Shown piece after piece: positions 8,229 through 17,790 of a stretch of DNA of 22,682 bases; within the stretch, counting starts at the first letter, position 1, and each line of letters begins with the position of its first letter. Source of the DNA: Nemertoderma westbladi (lineage: Eukaryota; Xenacoelomorpha; Nemertodermatida; Nemertodermatidae); assembly GCA_032718475.1 (NCBI GenBank), contig JAUCBJ010003028.1, forward strand, positions 1 to 22,682. Reading direction: 5' to 3'. The position numbers were made by a program, and so were the translations under genes. A model generated the notes under the pieces. It searched no databases and had not been told where the DNA came from. It was given only the letters and a program-made list of their open reading frames with translations.

Positions 8229-9978
8229 TTATGCACTGGCTGGTCCTCACGACGAAAGCAATGTCCTGCAAAGCGGTGCGATTTTGTTCTAGTGTCAAGC
8301 TTGGGGGAACCAATGAGACACCTCCAATGTTATATAGTGTCTGGTTGGAGATGTGTGCATTGAACTTGACACAATGAACCCGGCGTAGCATTGTTGTGAA
8401 TGTGCCGTCCAGAGATTTGGTGTCCTCAGCAGTTAGAGCCCAGCATGGACTCCCATAGAGGAGTACTGGAACTACTGCTGCTCTAAATAACCGGACCTTA
8501 AGTTTCCGATTAATTCTCGGTGACTTCCAAATCCTGGAAAGCCTATTCAAGGCTGCCCATGCCTTTCCCTTACGTATTCGAAGGTCCTCACCTGACTTCC
8601 GGATCCATGATCCCAGGTAACAGAAGTCATCCACATGCTCAAGCATACCATCTTTTGAGCTTATGCTCATCCGATCAGAGACTTGCTGAGGACTTTCAAA
8701 GTTAACTGTCAAAATTTTGGTCTTTCTGGAGTTAATAAAAAGACCAACACTAGAAGCAGCATGTTCTAATGAGCTGAGGAGCCGTTGGGCTCCCTCTAGT
8801 GATTCTGAGAGTACTCCTAAGTCATCAGCAAAGTCTAGATCAGTTAGGTACTTGGCAGGATTTCCTCGACCTCTGGAGCCTGTAGGTGGAGTTATCATTA
8901 CCCCATCACCATTATGATGATCTAAGGACATCCGTAGAACATAGTCAACAACAATTATGAACAAGAATGGTGCAAGTGTGTCTCCCTGGAGGACGCCCCA
9001 TAACACTTCAAATGGTTCTGTGTCACCGTCAACAGTAGACACAAATGTTGTCGAACCATCGTATACTGATCTGATTGCTGCAATAATTTCATCAGGAATC
9101 CCATATATTGAAAGTATGCTGAACATACGTGAGCGAGAGACTGAATCAAAGGCCTTGAAGAAGTCAACAAAGATAACAGCCAGATGCCTGTCTTTCATTT
9201 TTGATAACTCTTCAATTATCCTTCTAAGTGCCAAAATTGGCTCCATGGTCCCACGACCTTTACGGAACCCATTCTGATTTCCACGGAGCAGTCTCTCAAT
9301 GGGATCCCTGATGCGATTTAATAGAATTCTATTGTATAGCTTTGCAGCAATCGAGATCAATGAGATTCCCCGAAAAGAACCATAGATTGTTAGGTTGCCC
9401 TTCTTGGGAACTGGCACCAACTTATTTGTTTTCATTTCATCTGGGACTCTTGTGGTACGGTACATGTCTACTATGATGGGATAGATGAGCTTTAAACACT
9501 CAGGTATTTTAAAGACCTCAGGGGGAACACCATCTACTCCACTGGCACGATTGGTCTTAATGCTCTTTGCAGCAGCCTTCACTTCTGCAAAGGAGATATC
9601 ACCAATGGGAATATCTGGGAGTACAGACTCAGAAACTTTTACTTCTATAAAGTTATCAGGCAATACCCTGTCATTATTGAGCAGCTTTTCAAAGTGGGCC
9701 TTCCAACCATTAAGGCGATCGGCTGGTGATTCAGCCTTAACCTTGGTGGTTGGTTGGCTTTTTCGACCAGCAAGCAAGTTGATCGATCTCCATGCCTGGG
9801 ATGATTGCCTGCTGTCGTCAGCATCATTGATGGCATCAACCTGTTGGTTTATTAGCTCCTGTAAATTAACAAAGTACTGCCTGTTCAGGGACCTAGATGC
9901 AGCCTTAACTGCATTCTTGGCCGCTGTAGTCTGTTTGAGTCGGGGCTGTTGGTAGGATAGCATTAATTCCCTATCCAT
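8229..9978 (-). pseudogene. LINE (non-LTR retrotransposon) reverse transcriptase, copy 1, truncated at both ends
   Basis: A 584-codon ORF on the - strand encodes a non-LTR reverse transcriptase. From its Met: residues 1-140 are linker; fingers include KKGNLTIYGSFRGISL (192-207) and NQNGFRKGRGT (234-244); motif A FVDFFKAFDSV has Asp272; motif B is GVLQGDTLAPFLF (328-340); motif C FADD is at 383-386; motif D is NSRKTKIL; YLGSWI (454-459) follows. The catalytic aspartates are all present. No apurinic endonuclease domain is seen upstream; a TGA lies directly before the ATG, so the 5' part is missing. Near 8258 one base is lost relative to copy 2 at 18490-21034, which garbles the last 17 or so residues before the frame runs into the satellite. 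The last 70-80 residues and 3' UTR are missing. RTE-like or related clade is possible but not assigned. Confidence 0.9.
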
Positions 9979-10224
9979 TCACTCACTCTCCATTGAACTG
10001 GCTGACTGGAGGTGTGTGTGTGTGTTTAGGTTTCGGGTTCAATGACATTAATATTATTACTAAAGTAACGTCGGGATGTTAATATTCACTGCAGCTATGA
10101 GTCTCTCTGGTTTGTTGAAAGAGTGAAATAAATTATTGTTTTTCTGTTCCGAATATCAATGTGGGGCGAGACACGAATGGCGAGCCATCAGCGAACTGAT
10201 ATAATTATACTATGGCTGTTTTCC
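9979..10224. other. Spacer between LINE copy 1 and the inverted-repeat element
   Basis: Contains a short (GT)n run at about 10012-10025 and otherwise unremarkable AT-rich sequence. It might include part of the LINE 5' side, but no endonuclease motifs are seen. Confidence 0.4.
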
Positions 10225-10293
10225 AAAAGTCTGTGTGTGTAGGTGCACTGGTTAACGCTACATACTGTGGACGTAAGTGCCATACAATACCCA

Positions 10294-10335
10294 CGTTCTG
10301 GGGACCTTTCGCGAACTGGGGACGTCCCCAGAACG
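10294..10335. repeat. Nested palindromes at the left end of the inverted-repeat element
   Basis: A perfect 16-bp palindrome CTGGGGACGTCCCCAG lies at 10316-10331. Overlapping it, CGTTCTGGGGAC (10294-10305) and GTCCCCAGAACG (10324-10335) form a perfect 12-bp inverted repeat. These hold three copies of the GGGGAC word typical of this element and may be binding sites for a mobilising protein. Confidence 0.8.
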
Positions 10336-11371
10336 TTCTGACTGGAAATTCGAAATCTTCATTGCCAAATTAGTCTAAATATGAAATTTCACCGTATTTA
10401 GGCTCAGTCCCCACTTTGTTTGTGTTAAGCCGCACTCGTATGTGTTCGGTGTGTATGGGGTGTAAATATTGATGTCCCCACTATAACAGTGATAAGTATA
10501 CACACATTATCTACGTCATTTTATGACGTCACAATGTCCCCAGTGAGCTTAATTTTTAACGACCCCGGTTTGTGGTTGAAATTAAGTAAGTTATGTGTTA
10601 TGTTCAATTATTTATGGATTAGTTAGTCAGGTCTGTCGTTGAGACAATGCAGCTTAGGCAATCCCTAGATAATGTTTTTTTATTGTTTTTATACACTCGT
10701 GAATAATTGTAAAAGTTAATATTTCCTTATGAGTTACCTAAGCACCCCTTGTGGTGCAACTTTCCTCAGTTACTATAACAATGGATTTTCACTTAGTCGA
10801 TAGTGCTAAACAATCCCGCATGCACTATGATACAAGCATGAATAAATTTTTTAAAAAATATGTGGACAAATATCGTAATACGGCCACTGCTACTTTTTTT
10901 TCTCTGCGGGGGCACTAATTAAATTCATGTTTAAACAAACAAAGTGGAGCACAACGATATATGATATAACTCTTATCATTCAAATTACATTCACATCATT
11001 CAATTATATTAATTATATCATTAATTTTATACCTTTAATTTTTTAGACCATTTCTACGTACTGTAGTGGAAATAGACATTATAATAAATTAACGTAAACA
11101 CACCCATTCTAAATAGTGTACTGTACCTTGCGCACATCTGGGGACATTGGTTTTGTAGTGCTGAGAGTATTATATTATGCCCTACGTTCTACTTATGTAG
11201 GTAGTTGCAATGGACGTTAAGAATATATATATAATAATATTAATAAATTAACGAGAACACACCGTTCTAAATACTGTCCCTTGCGCACATCTGGGGACAT
11301 TAGTTTTTGTAGTGCTGGGAGTATTATAATAGGCCCTACGTATAGTTGCAATGAATGTTACTAATACTACT

Positions 11372-11515
11372 AGGTCGGGCGAACTCGGACAGTGGAAATG
11401 AGATCCTTCCAGGCTTCCCGATTCTACTACTACTACTAGGTCGAGCGAACTCGGACAGTGGAAATGAGATCCTTCCAGGATTCCCGATTCTCCAACTACT
11501 ACTAGGTCGAGCGTT
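11372..11515. repeat. 66-bp tandem repeat derived from a LINE 3' end
   Basis: The word AGGTCG(A/G)GCG occurs at 11372, 11438 and 11504, spaced exactly 66 bp, and the units between are nearly identical. Each unit ends with a short ACT/AGT trinucleotide run. On the - strand the unit encodes RESWKDLISTVRVRST-like sequence followed by TAGTAGTAGT, which looks like the C-terminus and tail of a LINE. The third unit is partial and joins the LINE remnant at higher coordinates. The open frame crossing it is a shadow. Confidence 0.8.
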
Positions 11516-11985
11516 CACGGAGGGTGGTTGATACAGGTGGTATTGTACCATAAAGCTCGGCATTTGTCATGTGTTGTCTCCAGCTGATGTTTAGGGCTGC
11601 CCTTAGAAGTCTTGTGTAGCAACCATCAATTCGTTGTTAAAGTGATTTCGTCAGTGTCCAGGTCTTACCCCCGTATAAAAATACACTTTACACTGTGGTT
11701 CGAAAGAACTTAGTCTTCAGGTGCCTGGAGTGATCTGATTTCCAGATGGTATCCATTTTTGATAGAGCTACCCAAGCCTTTGCTTTCCTAACTTGTATGT
11801 CCTTTTTGCTACTCTATCCATGATCCAAGGTACTGGAAGTCATCGACCTTCCTTAGTTGATTATTATCAATGGTTGTCAAGTTTCCATCAACATTAAAGG
11901 TCATGAATTCGGTCTTGCTAGCATTTATATGCAATCCAACCTCCTTAGCAGCCCACTCCACTTTATTTAGTAGAAACTGTGCATA
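11504..11985 (-). pseudogene. Degenerate LINE reverse transcriptase C-terminal fragment
   Basis: Translation of the - strand gives, in pieces with frameshifts and stops: VGLHINASKTEFMTF (motif D region), VDDFQYLGSWI, then AWVALSKMDTIWKS, LKTKFFRTTV, a stop, LYGGKTWTLTKSL, a stop, and RIDGCYTRLLRAALNISW. This is the post-RT region of a non-LTR retrotransposon similar in layout to copies 1 and 2 but clearly diverged. An internal deletion joins it to the 66-bp 3'-end repeats. It is dead. Confidence 0.85.
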
Positions 11986-11986
11986 T

Positions 11987-12345
11987 GATATTATTTCTCA
12001 TTTTTTTCTTCATTCAAAATCGATCTACTCCGTCATTTCTTAATCAATTCGTTTGAAATTTTCAGTGAATGGTCTTGACATTAACCAATAAAACTTATAG
12101 ACAGAATTTTGAAATTTCCAGCGTAAGTTATGTTTGAAAATTAATGTCTGAAAATATCGGCCAAAAATAAAACACATTTAGTTAATATTTTTTCATTTTT
12201 TTAGTTAACATTAGTCTTCTGATCAATAATGGCCAATATGTGAATATGTCAAGACCATTCACTGAAAATTTCAAACGAATTCATTAAAAAATGACGGTGT
12301 AGATAGGTTTTGAGTGAAGGAAAAAATGAGAAATAATATTCTGAG
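11987..12345. mobile_element. Foldback MITE, about 360 bp, arms about 100 bp
   Basis: The left arm (about 11987-12092) and right arm (about 12236-12345) are inverted copies: ATATTATTTCTCATTTTTT at the left is matched by GAGAAATAATATTC at the right, and GAAATTTTCAGTGAATGGTC by its complement. The interior is AT-rich with no ORF. It lies at or near the centre of symmetry of the larger element, directly beside the LINE remnant. Confidence 0.85.
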
Positions 12346-12481
12346 TTAAATGCATGTAAAGTTTAAAACCTTCCCGCGCGAATTGGTTAGTCTCTATGTG
12401 ACCAATTTCTAAACAAGTATAAAAATTTATAAATCGCTATTTTCATTTAGAAATTTCCCTAACATATTTAGAAAAAACCCT

Positions 12482-12495
12482 GGGGGGGGGGGGGG
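12482..12495. repeat. G14 homopolymer
   Basis: Run of 14 G following a CCCT; possible assembly weak point within the inverted-repeat element. Confidence 0.9.
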
Positions 12496-12570
12496 TCAGG
12501 TACCTGTGAATGACGACACTATATTCCAGGACATGGTTCACGTAGAGCCTATCTCACCTATAGAAAAACC

Positions 12571-13280
12571 AATGTCCCCAGATGTGCGTAAAGGACAGTA
12601 TTTTCAATGGTATGTTTTTGCTAAATATATTAAATATTCTTAACATTCATTGCAACTATACGTAGGGCCGTATTATAATACTCCCAGCACTAAAAAAACT
12701 AATGTCCCCAGATATGCGCAAGGGACAGTATTTAGAACGGTGTGTTTTCGTCAATATATAAAAAAATTTCTTAATGTCCATTGCAACTACATACCGTATG
12801 GTCTGCAGAAAAAACAATACAAAAACTAATGTCCCCAGATGTGCGCAAGGGACAGTATTTAGAACGGTGTGTTTTCGTCAATATATAAAAAAATTTCTTA
12901 ATGTCCATTGCAACTACATACCGTATGGTCTGCAGAAAAAAACAATACAAAAACTAATGTCCCCAGATGTGCGCAAGGGACAGTATTTAGAACGGTGTGT
13001 TTTCGTCAATATATAAAAAATTTTCTTAATGTCCATTGCAACTACATACCGTATGGTCTGCAGAAAAAAACAATACAAAAACTAATGTCCCCAGATGTGC
13101 GCAAGGGACAGTATTTAGAACGGTGTGTTTTCGTCAATATATAAAAAAATTTCTTAATGTCCATTGCAACTACATACCGTATGGTCTGCAGAAAAAACAA
13201 TACAAAAACTAATGTCCTCAGATGTGCGCAAGGGACAGTATTTGGAACGGTGTGTTCTCGTTAATTTATTATATAAGACA
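12571..13280. repeat. 127/128-bp tandem repeat, about 5.5 units
   Basis: The word AATGTCC(C/T)CAGA starts at 12571, 12701, 12828, 12956, 13084 and 13211, so the period is 127-128 bp with a first, more diverged unit of 130 bp. Units 12701-13211 are almost identical, differing in A-run length and single bases. Each unit carries one TGTCCCC motif, GCGCAAGGGACAGTATTTAG and a CATACCGTATGG near-palindrome. The opposite arm holds only about two inverted units (11094-11360). Open frames of 78-80 codons here are repeat by-products. Confidence 0.95.
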
Positions 13281-14171
13281 TATGCATAGCGTCTATTGCT
13301 CTTACAATACGTACTGTAGAAGGGTCCAAATAATTTTAAAGCATAAAATTCATAATTAATATAATTGAATGATAAGAGTTATGTCATTAATTGTTGTGCG
13401 CCACTCTATTTGTATTTATATACAACCTAAAATTAATTAGTCTTCCCGCAGAAAAAAAGAATATTTTGAGCAGTGATGGCAGTATTACGGTATATTTCTT
13501 GAGACTGCAAGTATTTTCAAAACAAAATTGATACATGCTAACTTGTATGCATTGCTTTACAGGCGGGATTGTTCAGCGCTGCTATCGCTATGGACTAAGT
13601 GAAAACACATTGTTATAGAAACTGAGTAAACTAAGAAAACTTGTACCACAAGTAGTCCTTAGGTAACTAATAAGGAAATATTAACTTTTACAATAATTAT
13701 TCACGAGTGTATAAAAACAATAAAAGAACATTATCTCTATGGACTGACCCGACCAAGTAGTCCAATTAGTAGAATCATATCCATGAAGTTGCATAAAAAC
13801 AAAGCATTTCAGTTTCCTTTCCCCTATACTGTATGTGTTACACTAGTTGTGGAATGTGGACATTAATTTTCGTATGTGTCTTGACCCCAGTTGGGGTTTG
13901 TGGACATCACTGAACACACTCAGGCACAACACACATAATTATGACGTCACCAAAAGCAATGTCCGCACAGTGAATGTAAAAAAATGATTTTTGAAATATT
14001 GGAAAAATTTTAAATTTTGAAAAGCAAACATTTCCCATTACTTATTAGGAAGCTAATTTGAAAATTTGAAGGATTTTCATTGGATAGTTCTCTAGATATT
14101 TAATAAATAAGTACGTCCACAGATCCCTTGGTTGTGAGCTTGTCCACAGAATCCATAGTTAACCCGTATAG

Positions 14172-14190
14172 GTGTGTGTGTGTGTGTGTG
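14172..14190. repeat. (GT)n microsatellite
   Basis: A run of GT dinucleotides at the presumed right end of the inverted-repeat element, followed by a twofold repeat of GTCGGAAGCCATA. Confidence 0.9.
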
Positions 14191-14461
14191 TCGGAAGCCA
14201 TAAATGTCGGAAGCCATAATCTAAGTTAATATCTTCACCTAAATTGTATGGTTGAGTCATTTTGAACGGTCTCTCCATGGAAATTAATTATTTAGCGCCA
14301 TACGATTAAAGTTATTTTGCACAGAAATTAGATATCTGGAATCCATGTACCCCATTCCATTATAGTTTTTTATTTTTTCAAGTGATTTGCGTTAATAAAT
14401 GTATTTTTCATTGATTTAAACATAATTAACATTGTAAATTCATACGCTGATTCCATTCTCT

Positions 14462-14737
14462 GCCCATGTGAAGAATACCAGGATTTCACTTTTCGGTCGA
14501 CTTTTTATTGGAATTTTATATATGAAGATTTTTTATTTTTTTTAATTTATCTTTATTAAGTGTTTTATAGCGCTCATTTCTGTCTTATAACCTGTACAGA
14601 TACTTATTCGTTTATTGTTTTGGTTAGAATCAGCCCTTCCGAAACGTGTGTTTTTGGTGAAAACCTGGTATTCTTCACATGGGGGTAACTGCAAAGTGAA
14701 ATATAACGGTAGAAAGTCTGGTATTCTTTACATGGGC
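14462..14737 (-). mobile_element. MITE family copy C (276 bp), with target-site duplication
   Basis: Inverted relative to copies A and B and exactly as long as copy A. It begins GCCCATGTGAAGAATACCAG and ends with TTTACATGGGC, with the internal motif near 14675. Flanks are TCCATTCTCT (14452-14461) and TCCATTCTCC (14738-14747), matching at 9 of 10 positions. A duplication of 9-10 bp is what Mutator-like elements leave; the assignment is inferred from this length only. Confidence 0.88.
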
Positions 14738-14747
14738 TCCATTCTCC

Positions 14748-15126
14748 CCTATAGAGCCTAAGGCATGGCAAGGGCAGCAGCCGTGCCCAATAATATTTCT
14801 TGAAGTTGTACATTACTAACATGGCAAGCTAAAGTCATTGACCAAGCCAGTGCCTAGGCTAGCACACAAGGACATGGCCTAACTGTAGTAGTCTAGTAGA
14901 AGGAATAGTGCTCCTTCAATACATCTCAACAGACATCAATTCATTTGCCTGTGCCTACCATACCATAACATAACATATATCCTTGATTTCCAATCACCTC
15001 TCACCACAATTATTATTAGTACTGTAAAGTTTCAATTCGGTTTGTCTTTCCTTTATCTGGTTATTCAGTTATTGCATTATTAATAAATAAATGTTTTAAA
15101 ATATATCTTACGAATAAAACTTGTCG
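14748..15126. other. Stretch with no recognised feature
   Basis: Ordinary AT-rich sequence with no convincing ORF or repeat copy seen. Confidence 0.45.
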
Positions 15127-15523
15127 CTAACATTCTCGCTATGGGGGTTTTAAGGAGTGCTGATTACATTTCTGATGTCAGTTTTCACGTTTACATAAAT
15201 CTAGTCTGTCTGTCTGTCGGTCATTATATTAGTCAGTCTGTCAAAACATAAAAAATAATTCAAATTAACTAACATTCTCGCTATGGGGGTTTTTAAGGGG
15301 TGCTGATTTCATTTCTGATGTCAGTTTTCAGGTTTACATAAATCTAGTCTGTCTGTTTGTCGGTCTTTCTGTCAGTCAGTCTGTCTGTCAAAACTTAAAA
15401 AAGAATACAAACTAACTAACATTCTCGTTATGGGAGTTTTAATGGGTGCTGATTTCATTTCAGATGTCAGTTTTCACGTTTAATAAATCTAGTCTGTCTG
15501 GCTGTCGGTCTTTCTGTCAGTCA
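15127..15523. repeat. 142-147-bp tandem repeat, about 2.8 units
   Basis: CTAACATTCTCG starts units at 15127, 15269 and 15416. Each unit contains GATGTCAGTTTTCA, AAATCTAGTCTGTCTG and a (CTGT)n-like microsatellite. The third unit stops within the CTGTCAGTCAG tract, where LINE-derived coding sequence starts on the other strand. Confidence 0.93.
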
Positions 15524-15835
15524 GGTTATCCACAGCATTTAGTATAGCTGTGGAGCTGGAGTACTTGCTGATCCCGCTCCAAAGTTTCCAGAAGAAAGCA
15601 CGGAGTTTCACTACATATTCTAAATTATGGGCATCGTCAGCATTAATGCCATACACACAACATCCGTAGGTTGTGGAAGGGGCAATTACCTGGTGCCATA
15701 GGCGCCTTGCTGATGTTATCGAGATTAAATTAAAATTAATTGTAGTCGCCAGGCGGATGCAGGCGGAGATGTGTTGGCAAATATACCAAAGGGCTAACTT
15801 TGCAAGCTCTTTTTCCGCTATTGTGCTAACTTTTC
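15524..15835 (-). pseudogene. LINE fragment, region after the reverse transcriptase
   Basis: An open frame of about 100 codons on the - strand lacks a start and includes KELAKLALWYICQHISACIR, RRLWHQVIAPSTTYG, then NLEYVVKLRAFFWKLW and SGISKYSSSTAILNAVDN. The pattern (Ala)P-x-x-TYG, a Leu-Glu-containing helix and then G-x-SKY-x-S resembles the segment after the RT in LINEs such as the one at 21408-22682. The N-terminal RT is missing and a tandem repeat abuts the 3' side. Assignment comes from remembered family patterns, not alignment. Confidence 0.6.
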
Positions 15836-16059
15836 CAAAGTGCTAACTCAAAGTGCTAACTCGTGGTCCTTGCAATCGGAAACTTTGTCAAAACGTTTTT
15901 TAGACCATTTCCCACAAGTTAGCATTTTACCACTTTTGCAGTCCAGTGTGTCATGTGTATCAAAAACTTGGCCCCCCTTAGCGGCATTATGGGAACTGGT
16001 ACTTTTCAAACACACTTAAACACTCAAGAGTATGGAATGGCCATAATGCTAACTTACAA

Positions 16060-16535
16060 ACACACTTCTTACACTTACATTCCATTTGTACAAACTACCA
16101 AGTGCTAAATGATTATAAGACAGCAAATACCCTAATACGCTAACTCGCTGAATGTTAATTGCGATTACCCCTCCGTTTCGCGAATAGCCAATTGTACACG
16201 TATAACCTAATAATAAAAGCGTTTTGCACAAACTGCGGGGGCGCTAAAGTCTTAACTTATTACTTTTAGATAGTCTTTGAAAGTACTCTATACAAAGTCC
16301 TAACCCGATAACTGTGTATTGTCATGGAAACGTAATGGTTTCTTACCTGGACATCCATACAATGTATTTCAATTTATTGCACAGGCGACATATTATTATG
16401 TAGTGAGTGATTGCCGTGGAATGGAAATACCTAGATATATTGACAATCGTTATTTCAAAATTCATCCGGTCTAATTTTTGAGATACCCCAAATTGAGGTT
16501 CTAAATTTGTGAAAATATTAGTGAAACAATTTTAT
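16060..16535. repeat. Direct repeat, copy 1 (partner 17310-17790)
   Basis: Shared blocks in the same order and orientation as the partner: AGTGCTAAATGATT, GCGATTACCCCTC then TTTCGC, GCGCTAAAGTC, ACAAAGTCCTAACCCGATAA, TATTGTCATGGAAAC, ATGGTTTCTTACCTGGACAT, GACAATCGTTATT and AGTGAAACAA. Overall diverged with indels. It could be a repeat family or remnant long terminal repeats, but no coding sequence is recognised between the copies. Confidence 0.8.
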
Positions 16536-17309
16536 GGTTAAAGAGAAAACTCTATTTGTTTTTATGTAGAGTAATGCGTAATTTTATTCCACAAAGTTGC
16601 CTTTTCTTTTATAGCAGGTAAATTGCAATAATTAGTGCATTATAGGCGTACCTAAACATGCGCTATTTTTATGAAAATTAACAACTTCTCGATGTTGTGA
16701 TATCCTCGTAACGCAGCTAAGTAATAATCACTAACTTAGTAACAATAAACTTCTATAACAAATATTGATAGTATTTCCCATTACTGATAACCATTGATTG
16801 TAGGCAAAGTGTAAGTTTAGTTGATGTACCAACTGCAATTAATTGCATAAAAAGGATATGAATTTCATTAATATTCCTAAACATTACCATATTAACGCTA
16901 ATAATTAAGCATTCAGAACGCCCTTAAATTGACATAATTTAACAAAATGGCACCATTTTGTGAAAAGGGCACTGTCAACGTTTATGAATGAATGACCCTT
17001 GTATATTTATGGAAACATCCCTCGCCACCCTCGCTCGGTACATAAATACTGCTTATGGGAAACCTTTCACACAATCATGTAAAATAGTTATAGTTTCACT
17101 TATATCAATTTACAATATTTGCAGGAAAAAATAATACAATTCAATCATTATTCGTGTAACATCAGTTATAAATCGGTAAAATATGAAAGTTCCTTTACAT
17201 AAATCATTACGTCGGTTTTTCTGACTTTTATTTTCTGCTATATTTTAATTTTTTTTACCTATTATCAATAATGTTTTTTACTTTCTCTCGTGTTATTATA
17301 ATTTTCGTT
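16536..17309. other. Interval between direct repeats, nothing coding
   Basis: AT-rich sequence with an 18-bp hairpin CAAAATGGCACCATTTTG at 16943-16960 enclosed by GCCCTT...AAGGGC. No reverse transcriptase, protease or integrase motif was found by reading, so there is no support for an LTR retroelement body. Confidence 0.5.
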
Positions 17310-17790
17310 GGTTAGTCAATCACACTTATATTCAATTTGTACTACATGTAAGTGCTAAATGATTGTAAGACCGAAAATATTGATTGCGAATACCCCTCAG
17401 TTTCGCAAATAACCAATTTCACATCGAACACAAAAATAAAACCGTTTGCATAAACTCCGGGAGCGCTAAAGTCCTAACTTATACTTTCTTTTGAAAGTAC
17501 TTTATACAAAGTCCTAACCCGATAATTTTGTATTGTCATGGAAACCTAATGGTTTCTTACCTGGACATTGACAACTAGTCTAATGAAACATAGGCAAACC
17601 GAAATTTATTCCCAGACTGAAACGAATAAGAATGGTTAAATGGAAAACTTACACATAGATAGACAATCGTTATTAGAATATTTCCTCGTTTCGTCTATTG
17701 TTGAGATATAATAAAATACATAAAACACAAACTCAAACTGTGGCAAATTTAATTTGGGTTGTAAATTGGTGAAATTAGTTAGTGAAACAA
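17310..17790. repeat. Direct repeat, copy 2 (partner 16060-16535)
   Basis: Carries the same ordered blocks as the first copy, about 1250 bp further on, with an extra insertion around 17573-17650. An open frame on the - strand at 17636-17890 is an AT-rich shadow. Confidence 0.8.

Larger units (their letters stand above)
10225..14190. mobile_element. Large inverted-repeat (foldback-like) element, about 4 kb
   Basis: The two halves are inverted copies around a centre near 12200. The clearest match is 10669-10742 against 13658-13734, which are near-identical inverted. Further inward, 11094-11360 matches the 127-bp repeats at 12571-13280 inverted; further outward, GGTTAAC...CTGTGGAC occurs inverted near both ends and the octamer TGACGTCA lies at 10524-10531 and 13942-13949. 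The word TGTCCCC or its complement recurs many times in both arms. No transposase is recognised. The outer ends, next to GT-rich runs, are uncertain. It has been invaded by or contains LINE remnants, a MITE and tandem repeats. The superfamily is unknown. Confidence 0.7.

Noticed and set aside
8520-9955. Several + strand ORFs antisense to LINE copy 1
   Set aside because: Shadows of the RT frame; the same shadows recur over copy 2.
11336-11563. 75-codon - strand ORF with repeated RPSSS..RIGKPGRISFPLSEF
   Set aside because: Off-frame reading of the 66-bp LINE-end repeat.
12774-13144. Two nearly identical 78-80-codon ORFs
   Set aside because: They result from the 127-bp tandem repeat and shift with each unit.
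14604-14822. 72-codon - strand ORF
   Set aside because: Lies across MITE copy C and its flank.
16060-17790. LTR retrotransposon with the direct repeats as LTRs
   Set aside because: No protease, RT or integrase motif, primer-binding site or clear TG/CA ends seen between them.
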